A stretch of DNA of 64,000 nucleotides from positions 6,860,532 through 6,924,531 of the forward strand of contig NC_135027.1 in the NCBI RefSeq assembly GCF_051020955.1, in the 5' to 3' direction. The position numbers and the translations under genes are program-made. The notes under the pieces are model-generated. The model saw only the letters and a list, made by a program, of their open reading frames with translations, was not told the DNA's origin and searched no databases. This document shows positions 42,631 to 57,600 of the stretch, piece after piece; the stretch's first letter is position 1; each line of letters starts with the position of its first letter. This stretch comes from Megalopta genalis. Taxonomy: Eukaryota; Arthropoda; Insecta; Hymenoptera; Halictidae.

Positions 42631-45600
42631 AGATGTAATTGTTTCGACGTGTTAAACGTACAATATCAATTCCGTCGAGCGAGGATAGGAAAGCAAAAAT
42701 TTCATTGTAAACCGGAGACTTATAGTGAGCACAACGATTACAACGTCGTTCTAAGTAATTTTAATCGCGAAACAACGCGAAGTATTGATAAACTGTGCGA
42801 AGAGAATCGATACAGATCCCCCATTCATAATCATATAAGGTTTGAACAAAAGAACATTTGTTACAACCGATGATCAAAGACTTTATTCTTAAAAACAACG
42901 AGATAACTTCGTCACTCCAGAGAAATCGCGGAGAGAATTAAGCGCGAACGTGATTGTTGTTTGCTAACTTGGACGTATCGTCATAGACTACTTAATAGAC
43001 ACTATATATGCAGCATGATTACTTGCGCCATTAAACTTTAACTACATTTCTGTTAACTTACCACTGCCACAGCCTCGCTTCCCAACACCTCGACGGGACT
43101 AAGTGTCGTGTAGAAGGCCACGTTGGCGAAGACGTAGACGAGAGTGACGAGGACGCAGGAGATACCAATTGCTTTAGGTAAATTCCTAGAACGACGAAGA
43201 AAAAGTCGAATGTTAACACATTGTCCACTCCAGGAACACATTTATAAATTTCTAAACGATTGATACGATTATTAAATTCGCTAGAAAGTCCCTATTCGAT
43301 CTCTGCATATTTAACGCGTTAAAGTTAAACCAATAACTCGACGCTGTCGTGTTTAAAAAACAATATTTTATTATTCATGTAATGTAAAAAAAAGCTCACT
43401 TTAAGACGTGTCACTCGAAAAAAGAAGTACAGTAATTTCTCCCGAATTCGCGCACAAAAATGAACTATTTGGGAAAAGGAGATACGATTATTCTCATTTT
43501 ATAGTTGTCCACAATCGGTAACTATAAAAACGAGCCGCGAGGCTCGAATAATCGTACCTCCTCTTTCCAAATAGTCCAGTTTTGTGCGCAATCCGAGCGC
43601 GAATTAGGGAGAAATTGCATTTTTCGTTGCCCGTAATTTCGTTTCCGTTTCGAATCTACTTAAAACCGAAAATGAAGTTTCCAAGTTTCCTTTGCACAGT
43701 TTACCGACGTGTTGAAAAACTATTAAACGCCGATTGTTGGATGACGTGTTGGGATCTCCGCGCGAGTAGAAGTGTACAAACACCAGCGTGACGCTGGTAA
43801 TTGAACGCAACGAGATTAAAGCGCAAGTTCATTGATCGTTTCAATGATTCTAATGGATCTCGGCTACAGGCAGTCGAAAATATTTGACCTTCACAGGCTT
43901 AAGACTTTGCACAAGAGTCCTCGTTTGACCCCCATGTCGGAGTCAATGGAGTTGGCTGTGCATTGCGAGACCGTCTTTTAATTAATAAATACACGAGATC
44001 GGCTGGCGCAATCCCTATTAATCATTGCATGAGATTTCAGCGGAGATCGGGTTAAACTAGTTAATTCCCCTACGAAGTGGTGTTTCCAGTTCTATATATG
44101 TTTGTATCGATTACTGTGGTTCTTTTATTCTGGGGAACCGGTGACAGAAAATCCAAAAATTATGTTGCTATTTTGGCTCGAGCAAGGGAAACAGTTAAAG
44201 TTGTTGTTATCGGAGGATTTATACCGTTACACAGTTTTCAATTTTTCAAATATTACAATTTTTGAGCTTTCAATTTATCAAACGTGGATATTCTTGAACT
44301 TCGATGTCTTTAAATCCTCGCGTATTCGATTATTTTTCAATCATTAAATTCCACAGCTGAATCAATTCGAGGGTGGCAAGAATCTTTAAACAAATCGCTT
44401 TCTTGGATTCCAGTCTAATTGGGATCAAAACAGTTCTACCGAATCAAGCAGCTGTTACCACTTGCGTTAACTTTTATGATCACTTCCCCAATCAGTGTAT
44501 CCTTTAAGATTCGCCGTAAATGATCGTCTGTCCTAATTAACAGGAATCCGCGACACATAAAACTGTCTCTTATCTGAAATCTCTGTCTCATTATCTGAAA
44601 AGAGCCGCGAAAGTGATTACGAAAAGACCACGCGTGCTTGTACGTATTGTTTAATCATCGAGCTTTCCGAGGCGTTGAAAAAAGTGAGCCGGTTGCATAC
44701 TTGACCGGGTCCTTGAGCTCCTCGATGATAAAATTCAAGTAGTTCCAGCCATTGTAAGCGAACAGCCCCGAATAAAAGCTGAGTGCTATCGACGTCACTT
44801 CTGTGTTCGTGTTCTCGAACGTGAAATACTGCGTGTTCCCTGCGAAACAGATTGGAAACCATCGATCAAACGCCCGAAGCAACCCTTTCGAGCATAAATA
44901 TTTGTCCCGTGTCCGTCAACGTAGCACGCAACCAAATACATTTACAATTTTTTCTGAAAAATAATATCGGTCAAGTCGTTCCTCTATCAAGTCCAGCGAT
45001 AAGTTCGAATAAAAATCTGTGATTGATAAAAAGTTAAATAAAAATAATGTTCGCGTACAGATTATTTACAATCAAGAGAAATACAATATTATCGATCGAT
45101 CTGCATTACAACGTTCGGCACGTTCGCATGAAGCAAATATGAAAAAATAAAATCCAGTTTATTTAATTACAATTGTGCGAATATCTTAATGATCTGTACA
45201 ACTTGTGCAATAAAATTTCAATTCACTATTTGATAATATTAAAATGGTATAATTAGATTGCAGGATTTTACGTGAAATAAAATTTCTCTGCGTCGCTTGC
45301 AAGACACAGGCGCTGCATAAATATTGATTTCTTTTTTAAATAAATTGAATAAGTTGAAAATATTGCAACGATATCTTCAAATTTTATAAATCATTTTACG
45401 GTATTGTATTGGATCGCTTTTGTCGTATGTGCATAAAATTCACAGTCGAATTACAGTAATTAAAAGGAAAGAAAAAATTTCTGACTTAATTTTACTCAAG
45501 AAATTGATTCAATTTATCTAGATCAAGGTTGTCGCCCGCAAACTGGCAGATTTCCAGCGGTACTGAAAGCATGAGGACACCTGGGCAATGCTGTTGATCA

Positions 45601-48600
45601 TATTATTTGTTTGTAAGAAGTTTAATTGGATTCTTTGGTCCAGGAATCGTCGCGAAGCTAATTTATCGGAATCAGAGGAGTTCTCACGACATCGTCAGTC
45701 TGAAAGGGGCCATTTGCAGGGCTGAATAGGTCAATTCAAGTGATTCCTTGCAACGAATCGTCCCCGCCTGTTTAATCCACCTTTTTGATTGGGCAAATTG
45801 TCTCGTCCGGCACGTGAAAAGACGCCTAACCGTCTTACGTTGCGGACAGGGTGGCGTGGGCGACGGAACATTAACTTCTTCCTCGTTCTTGCGTTGTGCC
45901 GTTGTGCACCCGACAGAGAAACATTGTGGCGCGAAACATCCTCTAATGTCTAAATCATTCTCGAAGCTGTCGACACAACCGCTGCTTGAAAATCCGTCAT
46001 ATCCGATACTATAATGAGTCAATATGTCTGTTTTCTTAGAAACGTTATTGGCTTTGTATTTAACACGTTAAGCGCCAAACATCGACCTCAAAAGTTTCGA
46101 CAGTATCAAAATCATTTAATTAATGAAACTAACACTACGTAGATCATTGTAACTGTTCACAATGCATTGACACATTTAATTTGTTCGAATGTGTTGCAAT
46201 AAATATGAATTCCAAGACATAGTTAAAAATTAGTGTCACTTATCGCTTTTTGCACAGGTGTGTTCTGAACAGTCACTTTGCCCAGGCGGTTTTCTAATAG
46301 TCCTTTCTTTTTCTAGCGACGATCAACAGTCGAGCATTTCTCAAAATATTGTTCAAAAGTGATAACAATTTTATTAATGATTAGACAAATTATTTGGATT
46401 ATTGTAACTTAATACTGTAACAGCTTTTCTACAGAGATTGTTACTTTAAATAAAATTGTACTAAATACAATGTTTATAAGTATTAAAATATTTAAATAAA
46501 ATTTTCTGTAGACCTTAATAAAACATGTGAAGATCGAAGTTAATTGTCAGAAACTAGTCAAATAACAATGCGTATACTCTGGGTCCAAATGGACCCGAGC
46601 CCTGTCGTCCGAGTGTTACAAAGATAACACGAGAACCGCGAAGTGTTAACCACTTTGTCCTCTTTCTCCCGACATACCAGAAACTCGTCAGAGTCTGAAG
46701 AGATTGCAAAATTTCTCGTAAAAAGTGTTTCAATTTCACGTCGACCAGTTTCTTTCGAAATAAACTGTCATCTGAATCATCAACATCTTTTAGATCCGTG
46801 GCTCGCAAGAACATTTGGTTCCATGCTTTTTTGTTCTATGTACGGAGAATGACGGCGCCAAATCTTGTGGAGCAATTGTTTAGCACAGTCCAATGATTGA
46901 CAGCTGACGACGCGTGAGATCGTGCACGCCGATGTGAAAGTCGGTCGGTCGGAAGAAAAAAAGATTAGGCAACGATCTCCAGCGGAGAGAAATAAAACAG
47001 TGAAAGGTATCCCGTTTGGTTTTGCGTACGGTAAACTTTCGTCAGCCGATGTCGTTAAACTCACCGGCGAAGAGCTGATAGACACCGGCGAAGATGATGA
47101 TGAAGAGCGCTAAGAGCTTCGCGTAAGTGAAGATGTCTTGCACTCGCGTCGCCCATTTCACGTCCCAGCAATTGATGAACGCCAGGATACCTGAAACAAT
47201 GTTGAAAATTCGTTATTTCTAGAATCAGAAATTTATTTCTACAATTCCAGGAAAACTGATCCAAGAAAGTTAAAACAGAGGTAACGTGTGGCGATTAAGT
47301 ACTAGGTACTTGATGATCGAAGGATGATAAAATTTTTCAAAGACGGTATTAATCTCGTAAAAATCAAGACAGTATTAATTTCATAATAATCAAGAGAATA
47401 ACAATTTGACGCCAATGACAAATCTTCTATAATTAATTTCACCCTTATCTAAAATTAATTGTATTCTAAATTTCTATTAAAAATCCAGTAAAACTTAATT
47501 TTCTATTAAGAATAGTAATAAATACTAATAAATAGTAATATATAAAAAATAGTAATAAATAATAATTTATATTAATATAAATTTGAATAGATGCAATGTT
47601 CACCAAATCTATTTCATCAAGTCTTCAAATCTATTCATCGACTATTCACCAAACCTAATCAAGCATTTAACGAGACCTTTCAAAAAAACCTCGCGAGAAC
47701 CCTCGGTTCTAAATTGAAGGGTGTGCTGATTAGAATGAATCGGCAGATTCAATGAGCGACGAGAGTGTTCATCTAGTAAGCCGAAGTCAAAGCGTTCGAC
47801 GTTCGTAGACAGCATGTTATGTCTAATGACACGCAACCCTCGACGACGTCGGCCGACTATCTAATTGTAAGTGTAAGTTAGACTTTCCTGCACACTGATT
47901 GCCTTCCCCGTGATAGGAAAAGATTAGGTAATGTTAATGAGCGATGATAGCATAATACAGCGACGAGTCTGTTGCGTAATTTCATTCATTTGTGTCACGA
48001 AACGCCATGATTACCGATAACACGTAAATTACACGTCTGATGGTTGAAACTCCAGCGCTCTGATATGATATATGTATAGTACACGGAATATTTCTTTTGT
48101 TCGAGGATATCCAAATTTTTTGGTCGAGCGCGTGTTTTATCGTATAATTCACGAAGCTTTATTTTATTTATAACAGGGGTGGGGTCAAAGCGTCGACAGC
48201 ATAACTACAGTCATTTCTTCCTAATTCGCGCTGAGATGCGCACAAAAATGGACAATTTAAGAAGAGGAGATTACGATTATTCGTGCGGCTCGTTTTTATA
48301 CTTACCGATTGTCATTAACTATAAAAGCGAAACGCAAGGCTCGAATAATCGTATCTCCTCTTCCCAAATTGTCCATTTCCGTGCGCAATCTGAGCGCGAA
48401 TTGGGGAAAAATTATTGTATTTCTAGTCGCCCGCCTATCTGATATTATTAAAACTTATTTTTGGCTTTAAATTACTACTTTTCTTATGATCACTTAACAC
48501 GAAAATACGTCGCCCGTAGTGATCAAAAGTTTGGCCACCCCTGATTTACAATAATCGATGCAGAATTCCGGCTGAAATTGCATACGTATGTCGGGAAACT

Positions 48601-51600
48601 TCGCACTGCGGGGTAAGAAGCATGTTGATGTCAGGAAAATGATTTATATGCAAGGAAGTATCAAAATGTAAATAGACGTGACAGTGATGTATTGGCACGA
48701 GAGTCGCCATAGTGGAAAGACACGACCCTAATTACAGAAATGAAACGCGAGGTGATGAAAAGGCTTGGAATACAGTGTCGTAACACGGGGCAATCTGTCT
48801 GGAATCGGTAAAGCGATGATTGTTAATTGAAAAACATATTTATCGATTGACATAACCTATCGATATCACGGTAAATGAATCGTGTCGTTATTAATGTGTT
48901 CTATTTACAATTTTACATTTTAAAGAGCATATTTATGCTAACAGTATACCGTACAACTCGATAAAACAGACTGATCAATATTTTAATAATTGCTCGTGCG
49001 TTCGCCAAATACCAAATAAACGACATAGTTTCTAGTCGATAAGTATGACCAACAGAGACCACACCGCAGGTTCAACGCCGGTGCCCAGAAGCTCTATAGT
49101 TAATTAAGTACCGATTAAACGATCGATTGCCTTCGATCCGTGATAGACGAATATCGTTATCATTATCGATATTTTATCGCACGGAACCGGTTGCAAGCGG
49201 TAGCCGAACGCTGGAGACTATCTGGCACCAACTGGTTTAGTGAACCATGACGATGGTCGGGGTAAAAAGAGTCCTGGTTATCGACCTGCACCACTATCCG
49301 TCGGCAAACGTGCGTAGTTCCACCGATAAACGCGAAGATTAATTGCCAAAGATCTGTCTGCGATCCAGAGACAGCTACCTCTTCAGCAACATCTGTGATC
49401 TTGCTTTTTTCTTTAGACGATCGTTTATATTTAGGTGTTCGAATATTCGGATCTCAGATCCACAGAGAATTTAAAAGTATTTCTAAACGCACGATTTTAA
49501 AAATAACCCATTAACCCCTTGATTAGAGCCCCAATGATTGGAACTTTTTCGATTATAATAATTTCATGGAAGGCAAAGGATATTAATATTTATTCAGTAG
49601 TACATAACGCTGTGTAATGATAATATGAGAACGTTAGAATTAATTAGATTGTTTAAATAAAACATGATGGAAAAATTGCGTCGCTGCAGACTTTACGAAA
49701 TAAAAATTGTTCATTTTGAAGGTACCATTATTATCAACGTTTTCGTTATGTCCCCTTGAGAAGCGATATTTGAAGGATTAGATATTCATGACAAGAGGAC
49801 AGAATCTTATTTCGACTGAAAAATAATGGAATAACATTCTTGCTTAACAAATCACTATTAAAAATCACAGTGGAATTCGTGAAAGTACGAATTGTCCTTT
49901 CGAAAAGTACGCCGATCCAAGGAATTCGCGACGGATCTGGAACGAAATATGAAACACGCCCCCCGCGGAAATCCGAAGAATGCGTTGCAGGTCGAAAAAA
50001 AACGAGGGCCGGGGGTAAATTGATTGCTCGTGATCGGGCGAAAAAAGGTCGGACTCGGTAGCAACGTCGATTGTAGCGGAGACCCTGCGTGTCCTTGGCA
50101 GATTCGTTGGCAACAAGAAAGAAAAGTAAAAAGCGCCGACTGATGCAACATCTCGAGGAATATCGCGAGATTCTTTCCGCCGGCTTCCCCGCGTGTCCCT
50201 TCCGTCTGTTCCGCCGTCCCTCTTCCTCCTCCTTCGGTCAGCCGATTGTCTGCCGGCGTCTTTTTCGTCTTGAACGTTGCCGGTTCTCCCACCGCCGGTC
50301 TATTTCCGCCACGTACCCCCCTCGGCGAATTATGCAGTTGTGCCCGCCAGTTGACACATTACTAAAAGATTACATTTAATCGCAATTGAACGTGATTGCT
50401 GACCGCGGTCGTCTTTTCGCTCGATCGAAATAGGGACACTAAACGGTTGCCGTAGTGGACTCGATATCGGTTGCGTTAAACTCCGCGACGCTAATTTCGC
50501 GGCAAATGTCTCACAGATCAGCGATCTTCGTATTCTATCAGCTAGACCTCTGGTCGAAAAGCCAATTATTTTATATGCTATTAATTCGATAGGTGGTTTT
50601 TCGATAATTAAAGGAGTCGCGAGAGTTCTGCGACGAGCACCGATTTCTTCTTCCATTCGATCCTGTTGCTTTTTTAACGATGAGGTCTCTCTTTTCGGCA
50701 GTCTCGTCAATGTCGAAAACTTGTGAATAAGAACACATCTTCAGTATCTTTGAGAGTGAATTGATGAGAAGCAAGAATAATTTGCACATTAGATTGCAAT
50801 CTTTACTATTAAAAAAATCATTAGGATCGTCTGTTTGCGAAATGTTCTGATCTTTTTAGTAACACTGAACGTCATCTTCGAAATGTGCATACAACAGAAA
50901 TTGTGCGTACCGTGAAAAGCGAATACAATTCGTGTCGTCTGTCTGAAAGTGAAGTTTCAGTTGTGGTAATCAATGTATCTGATAAATAAATACCCCTAAT
51001 AATAATAGCCATTAGCGATACATAAATTCTGCTAAGCTTCTATACTTTTCTATGTTCGTTTTTCGGTTAGATCGCTGTTAGCTCGAGAAAAAGAACTGCA
51101 AGATCGTTTAGGATCAATGTATCTGATAAATAAATACCCCTAATAATAAAAAAAATAGCCATTAACGATACATAAATTCTGCTAAGCTTCTATACTTTTC
51201 TACGTTCGTTTTTCTGTTAGATCGCTGTTAGCTCGAGAAAAAGAACTGCAAGATCGTTTAGGATCAATGTATCTGATAAATAAATACCCCCAATAATAAA
51301 AAAAAAAAAAAAAAAATAGCCACATTAACGATACATAAATTCTGCTAAGCTTCTATACTTTTCTATGTTCGTTTTTCGGTTAGATCGCTGTTAGCTCGAG
51401 AAAAAGAACTGCAAGATCGTTTAGGATCAATGTATCTGATAAATAAATACCCCTAATAATAAAAAAAATAGCCATTAACGATACATAAATTCTGCTAAGC
51501 TTCTATACTTTTCTACGTTCGTTTTTCTGTTAGATCGCTGTTAGCTCGAGAAAAAGAACTGCAAGATCGTTTAGGATCAATGTATCTGATAAATAAATAC

Positions 51601-54600
51601 CCCCAATAATAAAAAAAAAAAAAAAAAATAGCCACATTAACGATACATAAATTCTGCTAAGCTTCTATACTTTTCTATGTTCGTTTTTCGGTTAGATCGC
51701 TGTTAGCTCGAGAAAAAGAACTGCAAGATCGTTTAGGATCAATGTATCTGATAAATAAATACCCCTAATAATAATAGCCATTAACGATACATAAATTCTG
51801 CTAAGCTTCTATACTTTTCTACGTTCGTTTTTCTGTTAGATCGCTGTTAGCTCGAGAAAAAGAACTGCAAGATCGTTTAGGATCAATGTATCTGATAAAT
51901 AAATACCCCCAATAATAAAAAAAAAAAAAAAAAAATAGCCACATTAACGATACATAAATTCTGCTAAGCTTCTATACTTTTCTATGTTCGTTTTTCGGTT
52001 AGATCGCTGTTAGCTCGAGAAAAAGAACTGCAAGATCGTTTAGGATCAATGTATCTGATAAATAAATACCCCTAATAATAAAAAAAATAGCCATTAACGA
52101 TACATAAATTCTGCTAAGCTTCTATACTTTTCTACGTTCGTTTTTCTGTTAGATCGCTGTTAGCTCGAGAAAAAGAACTGCAAGATCGTTTAGGATCAAT
52201 GTATCTGATAAATAAATACCCCCAATAATAAAAAAAAAAAAAAAAAAATAGCCACATTAACGATACATAAATTCTGCTAAGCTTCTATACTTTTCTATGT
52301 TCGTTTTTCGGTTAGATCGCTGTTAGCTCGAGAAAAAGAACTGCAAGATCGTTTAGGATCAATGTATCTGATAAATAAATACCCCTAATAATAAAAAAAA
52401 TAGCCATTAACGATACATAAATTCTGCTAAGCTTCTATACTTTTCTACGTTCGTTTTTCTGTTAGATCGCTGTTAGCTCGAGAAAAAGAACTGCAAGATC
52501 GTTTAGGATCAATGTATCTGATAAATAAATACCCCCAATAATAAAAAAAAAAAAAAAAAAATAGCCACATTAACGATACATAAATTCTGCTAAGCTTCTA
52601 TACTTTTCTATGTTCGTTTTTCGGTTAGATCGCTGTTAGCTCGAGAAAAAGAACTGCAAGATCGTTTAGGATCAATGTATCTGATAAATAAATACCCCTA
52701 ATAATAAAAAAAATAGCCATTAACGATACATAAATTCTGCTAAGCTTCTATACTTTTCTACGTTCGTTTTTCTGTTAGATCGCTGTTAGCTCGAGAAAAA
52801 GAACTGCAAGATCGTTTAGGATCAATGTATCTGATAAATAAATACCCCCAATAATAAAAAAAAAAAAAAAAAATAGCCACATTAACGATACATAAATTCT
52901 GCTAAGCTTCTATACTTTTCTATGTTCGTTTTTCGGTTAGATCGCTGTTAGCTCGAGAAAAAGAACTGCAAGATCGTTTAGGATCAATGTATCTGATAAA
53001 TAAATACCCCTAATAATAATAGCCATTAACGATACATAAATTCTGCTAAGCTTCTATACTTTTCTATGTTCGTTTTTCGGTTAGATCGCTGTTAGCTCGA
53101 GAAAAAGAACTGCAAGATCGTTTAGGATCAATGTATCTGATAAATAAATACCCCTAATAATAAAAAAAATAGCCATTAACGATACATAAATTCTGCTAAG
53201 CTTCTATACTTTTCTACGTTCGTTTTTCTGTTAGATCGCTGTTAGCTCGAGAAAAAGAACTGCAAGATCGTTTAGGATCAATGTATCTGATAAATAAATA
53301 CCCCCAATAATAAAAAAAAAAAAAAAAAAATAGCCACATTAACGATACATAAATTCTGCTAAGCTTCTATACTTTTCTATGTTCGTTTTTCGGTTAGATC
53401 GCTGTTAGCTCGAGAAAAAGAACTGCAAGATCGTTTAGGATCAATGTATCTGATAAATAAATACCCCTAATAATAAAAAAAATAGCCATTAACGATACAT
53501 AAATTCTGCTAAGCTTCTATACTTTTCTACGTTCGTTTTTCTGTTAGATCGCTGTTAGCTCGAGAAAAAGAACTGCAAGATCGTTTAGGATCAATGTATC
53601 TGATAAATAAATACCCCCAATAATAAAAAAAAAAAAAAAAAAATAGCCACATTAACGATACATAAATTCTGCTAAGCTTCTATACTTTTCTATGTTCGTT
53701 TTTCGGTTAGATCGCTGTTAGCTCGAGAAAAAGAACTGCAAGATCGTTTAGGATCAATGTATCTGATAAATAAATACCCCTAATAATAAAAAAAATAGCC
53801 ATTAACGATACATAAATTCTGCTAAGCTTCTATACTTTTCTACGTTCGTTTTTCTGTTAGATCGCTGTTAGCTCGAGAAAAAGAACTGCAAGATCGTTTA
53901 GGATCAATGTATCTGATAAATAAATACCCCCAATAATAAAAAAAAAAAAAAAAAATAGCCACATTAACGATACATAAATTCTGCTAAGCTTCTATACTTT
54001 TCTATGTTCGTTTTTCGGTTAGATCGCTGTTAGCTCGAGAAAAAGAACTGCAAGATCGTTTAGGATCAATGTATCTGATAAATAAATACCCCTAATAATA
54101 ATAGCCATTAACGATACATAAATTCTGCTAAGCTTCTATACTTTTCTATGTTCGTTTTTCGGTTAGATCGCTGTTAGCTCGAGAAAAAGAACTGCAAGAT
54201 CGTTTAGGATCAATGTATCTGATAAATAAATACCCCTAATAATAAAAAAAATAGCCATTAACGATACATAAATTCTGCTAAGCTTCTATACTTTTCTACG
54301 TTCGTTTTTCTGTTAGATCGCTGTTAGCTCGAGAAAAAGAACTGCAAGATCGTTTAGGATCAATGTATCTGATAAATAAATACCCCCAATAATAAAAAAA
54401 AAAAAAAAAAAATAGCCACATTAACGATACATAAATTCTGCTAAGCTTCTATACTTTTCTATGTTCGTTTTTCGGTTAGATCGCTGTTAGCTCGAGAAAA
54501 AGAACTGCAAGATCGTTTAGGATCAATGTATCTGATAAATAAATACCCCTAATAATAAAAAAAATAGCCATTAACGATACATAAATTCTGCTAAGCTTCT

Positions 54601-57600
54601 ATACTTTTCTACGTTCGTTTTTCTGTTAGATCGCTGTTAGCTCGAGAAAAAGAACTGCAAGATCGTTTAGGATCAATGTATCTGATAAATAAATACCCCC
54701 AATAATAAAAAAAAAAAAAAAAATAGCCACATTAACGATACATAAATTCTGCTAAGCTTCTATACTTTTCTATGTTCGTTTTTCGGTTAGATCGCTGTTA
54801 GCTCGAGAAAAAGAACTGCAAGATCGTTTAGGATCAATGTATCTGATAAATAAATACCCCTAATAATAATAGCCATTAACGATACATAAATTCTGCTAAG
54901 CTTCTATACTTTTCTAAGTTCGTTTTTCTGTTAGATTGTTGTTAGCTCGAGAAAAAGAACTGCAAGTTCGTTTAGGAGAATGAAACAGAGATTAAAAAAG
55001 CGAAGAAAAGAGGGGCCGAGTGGATCTAACATGGAGCGTTTTCAGAAAGCGATTTTTATGCATCGATGCAACGGAGAAACGCAACCGTATCTTTTTTCCT
55101 GAATGGACATCCCATACTTCTGAATGCGCCGGCCGAATGCAGTTTCGCATCCGCCGTCCTCTTCTTTCTAGCGCGCGTTCCTACACGGTCTGGACGCATA
55201 TTTCATCCCGAGGCGCATTAAGGACACAACTTTGCATCTGCTTCCAAGAACCGAAAGGCGGATTGGTCCGAAAATAAAACAAACAATGGCGAGAGAAACC
55301 CCGTGCAATATTACGGTGGATGCTATATAGTAGCTCGCGATGAGGCCACGAGGCATTCATATTTCAGGCTACCATGGAAAAAAAATGAAAAAGCTGGCGA
55401 AACGGCTGTCACTATGCTTCTTATGGACATAAAATTAGCTTGGGCGCAAAAAGAAGCGTGTAGTTCTCCGGTTTGGGGGCTTAACCGTTCGCATAAACGC
55501 AGATTTTATGCGCCTATGATAAAAACGAATCGTGAAATATGAAATTATAAAGAGATTACGTTAATATATAAGGATATTCTAAAAATTCATTGCAGAGAGA
55601 TTTTGAAAATAGAGATGTTTCGTCGCGAATATAATGTAGAAAGCAGAAATTACAGAAAAACGATCTTAGCAATAATTGCTTGCGAGCAGAGTTTGGCATT
55701 ATTCGAATAAAATTTCATTCGAATAACATTTCGAATTCTTTGCGAATAAAATTTCATTGTAACAACATTTCGAAGAAATTTTGCAAATAACGTTCTGAGT
55801 AAATTCTTCGAATGAAATTTTATTCGAATAATATATCGAATAAATTCTTCGAATAAAATTTCATTCGAATAATATATCGAATAAATTCTTCGAATAAAAT
55901 TTCATTCGAATAATATATCGTATAAATTCTTCGAATAAAATTTCATTCGAATAATATATCGAGTCAATTCTTCGAATAAAAGTATATTTGAATAATATAT
56001 CGAATCAATTATTCGAATAAAATTTTATTCGAATAAATTCTACGAATACAATTTTATTCGTTATTCGCTATTCGAATAAAATATGGCCAACTCTGCTTAT
56101 GGGATTTGAGTTGAAAGTAAAGTTAATCCCGTAATTTAATGAATACAGCGTACTGAGAGACTCGAAACAAACAATTCGACGCATACAGAAGTTATTTAAA
56201 TCTCGGAACAAAGTATATTATGAAGTATAGATCAATTTATACTAGGAAAGAATGCATCGACGATAATATCCGCTGCATCGAATCCATCATGTTCGTCGAT
56301 GATTTTGCACGTTACGTTACAAAGATCGATTTCCCCTTGGAGTTAATCATTGATCTGCATCACTGGAAACGTGTTCTCAGAACCGTGTAATTTCCTTTCG
56401 TACCACTCTGCGCGCGTTATGAGCGAATAACAATAATCAATAATACATTACAGGCACGCGTTACTTAATGTTTACTCTGTTAACCATTCAAATTGCCATT
56501 AAACGACCGCCTTGGAAGAAAAGATAGCATTATAATATATCGAACGACAATTAACGTATTGTTCGTCAACAAAATTGAAGCGAGACGAAGGAAGTGTGAC
56601 CTAATTTGGTACGATTTTAGTGAGTTCTGGACCGCAGATATGTGTGAATTTAAAACATTTGTGAATCCAAGGAACATAATGAAATATAAAGTACAATTCA
56701 ATTTATTGTTCCTTGTGTTGCAGTGATAAATTAGTTTGTATTTTAGTATCTGGACTGTTTAATATTGCTTCAGAACGTAATAACTTTTTCAATGTTAAAA
56801 AAATCAATTGGTCTACAAGCAATTAAAGGCAGCATAGATTCCACTTTTTTACGACGTTCAAACAGCAACTGTAAGAAACCTGAACATTTTTACAGTTTTT
56901 TATTCATGTTTTTAGCAAAAATCGTTCCACTCAATATCTAATAGTAAACTAACCTCGATCCAACATCTAGAAAATTCGTTTTAGAATTGATTCAAGTCCA
57001 AAAACGTTATTAAAAGATGTCCAAGTATTATCGTTATTCTCCGTAGCTCCAATGTTCACTTACTGCGGCAACTTAATTCTGCAGCAACGATCGTAATTAA
57101 GAGACAAAAGAATGATACCATCGTGGAGCTGCTTCTTATATACGATCGAGAGAAGGAATTCTCCAAGAATTTTAATAACGATCTCGAAGAACCCGAGCAA
57201 ATAGTTAAAAGGACCTCGTTGCGTTCTTGTCGGTTCACCGGAACCTATTCACGTCGACGATCGAAGGATCAGAGACGAGCTTTCGTGCCGCTGCGCTGCC
57301 AAAGCCGGAAGCTTGGTCCACGATCCGTCGGAAATTAAACGGTCTGTTCTACAGGAACGCAGACGAAAGGGATGGCAGACGTTCCGTTTCCTCTGCAAGA
57401 CATTTTCGCGTCGGAATATCCTCTTAGCGGCGTGCTCTTTTTATCTGTTATTGCCATTTAGCGGAGTGTCATGGTAACACGAACGTTTGCAAGCAGATGA
57501 CGGAATTTCGTTCAAGTAATACAAACGCTTTAAAAATCGTAAGTTTTGTAAATTTTATTTGAAAACAAGTGTTTCTCGTCGTGAATTGCAGAATTTTATT

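Noticed and set aside
50969..54976. TTTAGG in each array monomer suggested insect telomere repeat (TTAGG)n
   Set aside because: It occurs once per 150-bp monomer and never in tandem, so this is not telomeric DNA.
50969..54976. CENP-B-box-like TTCGTTTTTCGG in the satellite monomer
   Set aside because: It lacks the required A and CGGG positions of the box; similarity is superficial.
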